A DNA stretch of 64,000 nucleotides from an uncultured Lachnospiraceae bacterium (lineage in GTDB: Bacteria; Bacillota; Clostridia; Lachnospirales; Lachnospiraceae), in assembly GCA_910585995.1 (NCBI GenBank), contig CAJUGG010000045.1, forward strand, positions 4,736 to 68,735. Direction: 5' to 3'. The position numbers and the translations under genes were made by a program. Numbering within the stretch: position 1 is the stretch's first letter; each line of letters opens with the position of its first letter. Below are positions 58,347 through 64,000 of the stretch, in pieces. The notes under the pieces were generated by a model. It searched no databases and had not been told where the DNA came from. It worked only from the letters and a program-made list of their open reading frames with translations.

Positions 58347-59312
58347 ATGAAACTTCTGGTTCAGGGAGCAGGCTATATTGGAGAAGTGCATCTGACCTCC
58401 ATCACAAAATATCATCTGTGTGAAGTGGCGCTGTGCGAGATGAATGAAGAGCGGCTGCGGGCTGTGGCAGAGAAATATCAGATTACAGAGACCTATACTT
58501 CTCTGGAGGAAGCGCTGAAACATCCGTTTGACGGAGTGATTATCTGTACACCGAATTTTGCCCACAAGTCGGACCTGAAACAATGCGTCGAGGCAGGACT
58601 TCATGTGATGCTGGAAAAGCCTATGGCAGAATCTTTAGAGTCTGCAAAGGAAATGTATGAATTATGTAAACAACATGACCGGTTCGCCTTTGTGGCATAT
58701 TGTCTGCGCTTTGCCTCTCCTTATCGAAAGATCAAAGACATGATCGAAGAAGGAAGACTTGGAAAAGTGTTCAGTATCCGCGCTTCTGTGGCGGGCAAAA
58801 AAGCGATCTCGGATGCCAGGACCAATTACCGTACCGTCCGGGCACAGGGCGGTGGTGTGATCAGTGATTTTTCCCATGAGATCGACTATTCGCTCTGGTT
58901 TGCAGATGCACCGGTGACGCGGGTGAGATGTATCGGCAGCAGAGCTGTCCATAAAGACTGGGATGTACTGGATACGGCAGAGTTATTGATTCAATGTGAA
59001 AATGATATCACACTGTCTGTCCATATGGATTTTCTGCAGCCTTATTTTGGCAGGACCATAGAGATCTATGGTACAAAAGGGGCGATTCGCTGGAGAGATA
59101 ATGAATGTATCAAATTTTATGACGAAGAACAAGGCGCCTGGACAGATATGGAATCCGCGATCAACTGGGAACATGTCTATCGGGATGAGGTGATTCATTA
59201 TCTGGACTGTCTTGCGAATCACAAGAGACCATTCGTAGATGAAAAAAGCGGCTATGAGACTTATCAGGTAATCGCCGCATGTACACAGAGCGCAGAAGAA
59301 CATGCGTTCTAA
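58347..59312 (+). CDS. Gfo/Idh/MocA-family oxidoreductase
   Basis: An NAD(P)-dependent sugar or polyol dehydrogenase of 321 residues. The N-terminal Rossmann start is LVQGAGYIGEVH; ICTPNFAH and VMLEKPMAES (family EKP motif with the catalytic Lys near 92) follow. The C-terminal part has GGGVISDFSHEIDYSLWF with the Asp/His substrate motif. Substrates of the family range from inositols to glucose 6-phosphate derivatives. AAAGGAG precedes the ATG. Confidence 0.9.
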   Translation: MKLLVQGAGYIGEVHLTSITKYHLCEVALCEMNEERLRAVAEKYQITETYTSLEEALKHPFDGVIICTPNFAHKSDLKQCVEAGLHVMLEKPMAESLESAKEMYELCKQHDRFAFVAYCLRFASPYRKIKDMIEEGRLGKVFSIRASVAGKKAISDARTNYRTVRAQGGGVISDFSHEIDYSLWFADAPVTRVRCIGSRAVHKDWDVLDTAELLIQCENDITLSVHMDFLQPYFGRTIEIYGTKGAIRWRDNECIKFYDEEQGAWTDMESAINWEHVYRDEVIHYLDCLANHKRPFVDEKSGYETYQVIAACTQSAEEHAF

Positions 59313-59344
59313 AAAATGAACTTTATATTAGGAGGATATAGTTT

Positions 59345-60157
59345 ATGTCGGCAGGAAAACTCGTTCATATGAATCGTATTTTTGATCAAACAGGTACATG
59401 TATCATCTTCGCTGGATGTCATCAGATGACCAGCAAAGAGATCTATCCGGGTCAGTTTGATGTGGTGCAGTCTTGTCAAAGGGCCATGGAAGGAGGCGCT
59501 ACTTGTATCAATATCGGTAAGGGGATGATACAAAAAGTGATACCTGTATTAAAGCCAGATGTGGCAGTGCTGAATTATCTGCCGGTATACCCGGCTTACA
59601 GCGAATCCAACCCCTACGAGATGATCGTCACAAGTACCGTGGAGGAAGCAGCCCGCAACGGGGCAGACGGCCTGGTACTGCCGGTGGATTTTTATTCGGA
59701 AGCTGCTTCTGCTGCCATGAGAACTGTAGCAGAATATGTACGGGAATGTGATAAATATGGTCTGGCTTTTATCGTGGAGGCTGAGTACCCTACCTTCTAT
59801 GAGACCAATGACGACAACGTGAAAAAATATGGTGCAGAATACCTAATGTTTGCAGGCAGGATCTGTTCCGAACTGGGCGTGGATGTGATCTCCACCAACT
59901 ATACCAATGATCCGGATTCCTTCCAGAAGATTATTGACTATGTGAAGATCCCTGTCCTGATCAACGGCGGGACAAAAGTACCGGAGAACGAGTTTTTGGA
60001 TATGGTGGAGATCGTGGCAAGAGCCGGAGCCAAAGGCTGCCTGATCGGCCGTAATATCTCGGAAGCAAAAGACCCGGTGAAGATGACAAAAGCAATCGGC
60101 GATATCTTCCGGTGCAAGATCACAGGGGCACAGGCGTATTCTAACCTGGCAGGATAA
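59345..60157 (+). CDS. DeoC/LsrF-like class I aldolase-fold protein lacking the Schiff-base lysine
   Basis: A 270-residue TIM-barrel protein of the DeoC/FbaB/LsrF family: IIFAGCHQMTSKEIYP, NGADGLVLPVDFYSE, ICSELGVDVISTNYTNDP, VLINGGTKVPENEFLDMVEIVARAGAKGCLIGRNISEAKDPVKMTKAI. In LsrF and archaeal FBP aldolases the strand after the acidic helix carries the Schiff-base Lys (VKTxY or IKYT). Here the same place reads VISTNYT, with no Lys. It may use another residue or catalyse a different reaction. AGGAGG precedes the ATG. Confidence 0.8.
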   Translation: MSAGKLVHMNRIFDQTGTCIIFAGCHQMTSKEIYPGQFDVVQSCQRAMEGGATCINIGKGMIQKVIPVLKPDVAVLNYLPVYPAYSESNPYEMIVTSTVEEAARNGADGLVLPVDFYSEAASAAMRTVAEYVRECDKYGLAFIVEAEYPTFYETNDDNVKKYGAEYLMFAGRICSELGVDVISTNYTNDPDSFQKIIDYVKIPVLINGGTKVPENEFLDMVEIVARAGAKGCLIGRNISEAKDPVKMTKAIGDIFRCKITGAQAYSNLAG

Positions 60158-60178
60158 AAAAGAAAGGACAGAAAAAGC

Positions 60179-61732
60179 ATGAGTAACTGTTTTGTGGGAA
60201 TTGATATTGGATGCGGCGGTGCAAAAGCTTGTATTGTGGATGAACAGGGACATACGATTGGTTATGGATTTCGGGAACATACGATTACAGTGTCTCATGC
60301 GAATGTCTGGTCGGAGACAGACCCGGAGGAATACTGGAAGAATATCTGTGGTTTTCTTCAGAAAATCATCACAGAGAATCATCTAGAACCCTCTGTGATC
60401 CGGGGAGTCAGTGTATCTTCAGCTGTTCCGGCTATCGTGATGGTGGACAAAGAGGGACAAGTAATCCATCGGGGCTATAATTTTCTGGACAACCGGGCAA
60501 AGGATGTGGTGGAAGAGATCCGCGCTAAGATCGGCAGAGAGCGCTGTTTTGCGCGCAGCGCCTACAACATCGATGAACAGTCCATCACTTCGAGCCTGTT
60601 GTGGGAGAAAAAACATCGGCCGCAAAGCTACCAAAAGATTCATAAAGTGATGTCACCTGATGGCTATGTCACCTACAAGCTCTGTGGAAAGATCCTTGCT
60701 AACTATTCAGTAGGCACATTTTTTGGACCCATCTTTGATATCCGGAAAAAATGCTATGATATGCAGATGTGTGAAGAATTGGGCGTTGATCCAGAAAAAC
60801 TGCCGGATCTCTATCCATGCGAGCAGGTCGTCGGGGAAGTCACCAAAGAAGCAGCCAGCCTGACCGGATTGCAGGTAGGGACACCTGTGATCGCAGGAAC
60901 TGTAGACGCCTTCGCCGGATGGCTGGCAGGAGGTGCAACAGAAACGGGACAGACACAGATCAATCTGGGAACAGCGGCGGTCTTAGGCGTGATTATGGGA
61001 AAACCTGTTTTCCTGGAACATGTATGGAACTGTATCTATCCTATCCATTCAGAAGATAACTATGTCTGTTTTACCACTACCACTACGGGCGGCTATGTGA
61101 TGCGTCATATGAGGAATAATTTCTCCCGCTATGAACAGTTGGTGGAGCGTACCAGCGGCTATGATGCCTATGATCTTTTGAACTTAGAAGCACAAAAGAT
61201 CCGTCCAGGTGCAGAAGGACTGCTGACACTGCCCTATTTTATGGGCGCCCGTATCCCGGAGTTTAACATCAATGCCTGCGGCTCGGTCTTCGGCTGGAAT
61301 ATGAACACGACCAAAGCGCATCTGGTCCGCTCGATGATGGAAGGGGTAGCGATGGCGGCTTATCGGCAATACCGGGCGATCACAGCGAAAGGGATTGTGC
61401 CTCACGGGCCTATTGTGATGAACGAAGGCGGGGCAAAGAGCGCCCTGTGGCGGCGGATCTTTACCGATGTCTTTGGACATCCGACGGTGATGCTTAAGAA
61501 CCGGACAGGGGCGCCCTATGGAAATGCGGTATTAGCAGGAGTCTCCACCGGATATCTGCCGGATTATTCCGTAGCCGGGCAATGGGCGGAATATGTGGAC
61601 TATATGGAGCCTGATCCTAAGACACACGCCATGTATCAGGATTATTTTGCCCTGTTTTGCTCCGTCTACGAACACCTTCAAAAAGATTATGATCTGCATA
61701 CAGCACTGCTGGAAAAATATGCAGAGGAATAG
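60179..61732 (+). CDS. FGGY-family carbohydrate kinase
   Basis: A 517-residue sugar kinase: N-terminal phosphate motif FVGIDIGCGGAKACIVD, the substrate region NFLDNRA, a catalytic Asp in GTVDAFAGWLAGG, INLGTAAVLGV, and the C-terminal NEGGAKSALWRRIFTDVFGHPTVM. It is related to xylulokinase and LsrK-type kinases. It would phosphorylate the imported or dehydrogenated sugar before the aldolase step. GAAAGGAC precedes the ATG. Confidence 0.9.
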   Translation: MSNCFVGIDIGCGGAKACIVDEQGHTIGYGFREHTITVSHANVWSETDPEEYWKNICGFLQKIITENHLEPSVIRGVSVSSAVPAIVMVDKEGQVIHRGYNFLDNRAKDVVEEIRAKIGRERCFARSAYNIDEQSITSSLLWEKKHRPQSYQKIHKVMSPDGYVTYKLCGKILANYSVGTFFGPIFDIRKKCYDMQMCEELGVDPEKLPDLYPCEQVVGEVTKEAASLTGLQVGTPVIAGTVDAFAGWLAGGATETGQTQINLGTAAVLGVIMGKPVFLEHVWNCIYPIHSEDNYVCFTTTTTGGYVMRHMRNNFSRYEQLVERTSGYDAYDLLNLEAQKIRPGAEGLLTLPYFMGARIPEFNINACGSVFGWNMNTTKAHLVRSMMEGVAMAAYRQYRAITAKGIVPHGPIVMNEGGAKSALWRRIFTDVFGHPTVMLKNRTGAPYGNAVLAGVSTGYLPDYSVAGQWAEYVDYMEPDPKTHAMYQDYFALFCSVYEHLQKDYDLHTALLEKYAEE

Positions 61733-61741
61733 GAGCAGAAA

Positions 61742-62776
61742 TTGATCCGGGATTTTCAATATCGGGAATCGGATAAGAAGATCTTTGAAGAAGAATTAAG
61801 AGAGTATCTTCCCGATCAGATCTATGACAGTCATGTCCATCTCTGGGCAAAAGAAAATCTGCGTATCCCGAAAGAGGAATATGCGGCGCATAAAGTCTAT
61901 AAACCATGGACGGATTTTGACTGTATCGAAGAATTTTTGTACGAAGACTATCAGTTCTGCGCAAAGGTAGCATTTCCTGGCATCGAATTATTGCCTATGG
62001 TATTTGGCTCTCCTTTTCCGCAGATTGACAGAGATTTAACAAATGCATATGTTGCCGTAGTCTCAAAAGATCATTCTGTGCCATATTACTATATTCCAGG
62101 ACAACAGGAAGATCTGTCAAAGACCGAAGAGATACTGCATCTGACCAGACAAACGCCGTTTTTAGGATTGAAGCCCTATCCGGATATCCCGGTGGTAGAA
62201 GGAAGAGAAGTCAGTATCTATGATATGCTCAATCCCTCAGCTCTAAGATACGCAGACGAGCATGGTCTGACCGTGATCCTTCACCTTCCGAGGAAGGGCA
62301 GGCTTCATTCCGAAGAGAATCGGCGCGAACTCTTGGAATGTATCACACAGTACCCTAAGACCCGCTTTGTGATGGCGCATGTGGGCAGAGCATTTACCTA
62401 CTATGATGTGGAAGGACTGATTGATTTTTTACTTCCCTATGAAAATGTCTGGTTTGACACGGCTCTGATCAACAGTGAGACGGTACTGACGTATCTCTTT
62501 CAAAAAGCAGATGCCTCCCGTATCCTGTTTGGATCAGATGCACCGTTAGCTTTTATGCGGGGCAAGGATATTACGGTCAATAATCGTCACTATTATGTGT
62601 CAGAGGAGCGGGTGCCCTGGGGACTGGGTCCGGCAGAAGGCACATGGCCGGAATTTACCTTTTATATCTATGAAGAGATCCGGGCGCTGATCTATGGAGC
62701 GAAGATGGTCTATGGAGATAAGGCCAGACAGATCCTGAACAAAGTCTTTTATCAAAATGCCAGTCGGTTTTTGTAG
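61742..62776 (+). CDS. Amidohydrolase-family protein (TTG start)
   Basis: A 344-residue amidohydrolase 2 TIM-barrel: DSHVHLW near 25-31 (HxH metal ligands), GLKPYPDIP, VILHLPRKGRLHSEENRRELLE (His), MAHVGRAF (His) and ILFGSDAPLA (catalytic Asp) near 260-270. AGGAG lies 7 nt before a TTG at 61742 and no early in-frame ATG exists. It probably opens a lactone or acts on a cyclic intermediate of the pathway; this is inference from family habits. It is the last gene of the operon. Confidence 0.85.
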   Translation: MIRDFQYRESDKKIFEEELREYLPDQIYDSHVHLWAKENLRIPKEEYAAHKVYKPWTDFDCIEEFLYEDYQFCAKVAFPGIELLPMVFGSPFPQIDRDLTNAYVAVVSKDHSVPYYYIPGQQEDLSKTEEILHLTRQTPFLGLKPYPDIPVVEGREVSIYDMLNPSALRYADEHGLTVILHLPRKGRLHSEENRRELLECITQYPKTRFVMAHVGRAFTYYDVEGLIDFLLPYENVWFDTALINSETVLTYLFQKADASRILFGSDAPLAFMRGKDITVNNRHYYVSEERVPWGLGPAEGTWPEFTFYIYEEIRALIYGAKMVYGDKARQILNKVFYQNASRFL

Positions 62777-62793
62777 AGTCGAATAGAAAAAAG

Positions 62794-62858
62794 TTTCCTC
62801 TTTTGCCGTTAGATACGATAGAATGAAAGTATCTATCAGCAAAAGAGGAAATTTTTTA
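62794..62858. terminator. Terminator after the sugar operon
   Basis: TTTCCTCTTTTGC and GCAAAAGAGGAAA form a 13-bp perfect stem with an inner AGATAC/GTATCT pairing, then T6. Confidence 0.92.
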
Positions 62859-62876
62859 TGACAGGAGGAGTATACA

Positions 62877-63719
62877 GTGGGTTATCAGATGAGAATAGAA
62901 CATATATTCGATTATGCGAACGGGCTTAAGAAAGAGGAGAAAAGTCCTGGAACCGTAGAGAAATATCTGCGGGATGTCCAGGCATTTTTTAGATGGCTTT
63001 GCGAACGGGAAGTGGACAAAGAATGTACAACCGAATGGAAAGAATATCTACAGTCTCAAAACTATGCGCCAGTAACGATCAATTCCATGTTGTCTGCGCT
63101 TAACAGCTTTTTAGGATATATGGGATGGGAAGAGTGCCGGGTAAAGTTTCTGCGGGTACAGCGCAGGATGTTTCGGGATCAGAACAAAGAGCTGAATAAA
63201 GAGGAGTATTTTCGCCTGCTGGATACGGCCCGCGCCTTGGGAAAAGAACGGCTGGCACTGTTGATCGAGACGATCTGCAGCACAGGGATTCGTGTATCCG
63301 AAGTGGTCTATATCACGGTGGAATCCGTTCGCAGCCGCAAGGCACAGGTCTGTTTGAAGGGAAAGATCCGTACGATCTTGATGCCGGGCAAGCTCTGTAA
63401 AAAATTGTTGAAATATGCGAGAAAAGAAAAGATTGCTGCGGGGGAGATCTTTGTCACAAAGAACAAAAAAAGTCTGTCGAGACGACAGATCTGGCAGGAG
63501 ATGAAGCGGCTGTGCAGCCATGCAAAGGTGGAGGCTTCTAAAGTGTTTCCTCATAACCTCAGGCATCTGTTTGCGGTGACATTTTACCGGACAGGGAAGG
63601 ATATCGTCCTTCTGGCAGATGTGCTGGGACACAGCAGTATCGAGACCACCAGGTTGTATCTTTTGTCCACAGGAAGAGAACATGTACGGCAGTTGGAACG
63701 GCTGGGGCTTATTAGCTGA
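62877..63719 (+). CDS. Tyrosine recombinase, probable DNA invertase (XerC/D-like)
   Basis: A 280-residue site-specific recombinase. The N-terminal SAM-like domain (about 8-85) is followed by the catalytic domain with R139 (STGIRVSE), K162 (GKIRT strand), H226 and R229 (HNLRH), H252 (LGHSS) and nucleophile Tyr261 (RLYLL). GTG at 62877 is favoured, 7 nt after AGGAGGAG; the ATG at 62889 is an alternative. Its last codons and stop lie within the left arm of a 31-bp inverted repeat, so it probably inverts the adjacent segment. Confidence 0.88.
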   Translation: MGYQMRIEHIFDYANGLKKEEKSPGTVEKYLRDVQAFFRWLCEREVDKECTTEWKEYLQSQNYAPVTINSMLSALNSFLGYMGWEECRVKFLRVQRRMFRDQNKELNKEEYFRLLDTARALGKERLALLIETICSTGIRVSEVVYITVESVRSRKAQVCLKGKIRTILMPGKLCKKLLKYARKEKIAAGEIFVTKNKKSLSRRQIWQEMKRLCSHAKVEASKVFPHNLRHLFAVTFYRTGKDIVLLADVLGHSSIETTRLYLLSTGREHVRQLERLGLIS

Positions 63720-63739
63720 CAAAATCAATATTTTGTGTA
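63709..63739 (+). repeat. Left arm of 31-bp inverted repeat (invertible element)
   Basis: Begins TTATTAGCTGACAAAATCAA and continues with TATTTTGTGTA. The reverse complement of 63970-64000 matches at 30 of 31 positions. The core ACAAAAT-CAAT-ATTTTGT is itself a dyad suited to a recombinase dimer. The stop codon of the recombinase is inside the arm, so inversion would not change the protein. Confidence 0.9.
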
Positions 63740-63780
63740 GGAGTATGTGCCACTGCTGATATGTCAGATAATGCTGGATG

Positions 63781-63802
63781 GACAAAATCAATATTTTGTG
63801 TA
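63781..63802 (+). repeat. Internal third copy of the recombination site
   Basis: 22 bases identical to the inner part of the left arm (GACAAAATCAATATTTTGTG then TA), in the same orientation as the left arm. It could allow deletion of about 63 bp (with the left arm) or a shorter inversion (with the right arm). Confidence 0.85.
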
Positions 63803-63925
63803 TTTTATCAGGAAGAAATCAGCCGATTTGGCAACAGACCAAGCATAGAAACCAGCTCGGTATGGGCAGATGTTCTTGTAAGATCCATTGGGAGGCTCTG
63901 TTTGTATAGATTTTTTGAAATAGAA

Positions 63926-63955
63926 TTGCGCTATAAATGAACAATGTGTTATAAT
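63926..63955 (+). promoter_or_regulatory. Outward-facing promoter inside the invertible segment
   Basis: TTGCGC (63926-63931), 18 bp, TATAAT (63950-63955). It points to the right, through the right arm and out of the window (ON state as sequenced). Inversion would point it at the recombinase 3' end. Confidence 0.7.
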
Positions 63956-63969
63956 TATGGCAATTTGAA

Positions 63970-64000
63970 TATACAAAATATTGATTTTGTCAGCTAATAA
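63970..64000 (-). repeat. Right arm of 31-bp inverted repeat
   Basis: Reverse complement of the left arm with one mismatch. It reaches the last base of the window and may extend further. Confidence 0.9.

Larger units (their letters stand above)
63709..64000. mobile_element. Putative invertible promoter segment
   Basis: About 230 bp between the inverted-repeat arms, next to a recombinase gene. It contains one outward promoter and one additional site copy. No gene is inside. The right arm touches the window end, so the controlled gene lies outside. Confidence 0.82.

Noticed and set aside
53372..62776. Naming the operon lsr (AI-2 uptake)
   Set aside because: The regulator is DeoR rather than LsrR type, there is one permease, no LsrG, and the LsrF-like protein lacks the catalytic lysine position.
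63788..63976. 62-residue minus-strand frame in the invertible segment
   Set aside because: It has no ribosome site and lies across the promoter and the right arm.

Overview
The window looks like the chromosome of a spore-forming Clostridia species of the Lachnospiraceae type. The evidence is a large Bacillus/Clostridium-type SRP RNA, a T-box in front of ileS, a FabK-type fatty-acid cluster with FabT-like operators, a reverse rubrerythrin next to a PerR-like gene, and a spoIID-spoIIQ pair with recognisable SigE- and SigF-type promoters. The species cannot be fixed from the sequence alone.

Layout. 1-3.1 kb: a truncated diguanylate cyclase, SRP RNA and a D-Ala-D-Ala carboxypeptidase. 3.2-9.2 kb: T-box-ileS, then glycogen phosphorylase. 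9.3-13 kb: spoIID, spoIIQ, a hemolysin-III-like protein and an NlpC/P60 hydrolase. 13.1-14.6 kb: a perR-like gene and rubrerythrin with matching operators, then a DnaA-box cluster. 14.6-20.3 kb: trmB, tRNA-Lys, pfkA, dnaX-ebfC-recR and galM. 20.3-26.5 kb: fabH, acpP, fabK, fabD, fabG, fabF, fabZ. 26.8-35.2 kb: a GH13 glucosidase, small membrane-associated proteins, cfa, and a fructose PTS operon with a DeoR regulator.

35.9-51.6 kb is an integrated phage-derived element of about 15.7 kb bounded by 40-bp perfect direct repeats. It sits in the HrcA operator (CIRCE) in front of hsp20. It carries an integrase, a divergent repressor, a left-end cargo operon (HIRAN, ImmA/IrrE-like and others), a holin-like type I toxin, a Rha protein, replication genes and a tape-measure gene. 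I see no portal, capsid, protease or large terminase, so it is a deletion derivative or a satellite. It also holds mosaic arrays of short diverged repeats.

51.6-53.3 kb is a small accessory island (hicA remnant, hicB, a Uma2-family nuclease). 53.4-62.8 kb is a DeoR-regulated sugar or polyol pathway: ABC importer, dehydrogenase, aldolase-fold protein, FGGY kinase and amidohydrolase. The window ends with a tyrosine recombinase followed by a 31-bp inverted repeat that encloses an outward promoter. This looks like an invertible promoter switch cut by the window edge.

Two families of long palindromic intergenic elements run through the window: about 100 bp (six copies) and about 200-228 bp (two copies). 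In each family the core is conserved, while the outer arms differ between loci and still pair within each copy. The 100-bp family lies directly in front of ribosome-binding sites. These elements, the invertible promoter, the CIRCE integration site and the phage repeat arrays are the least explained parts of the window.
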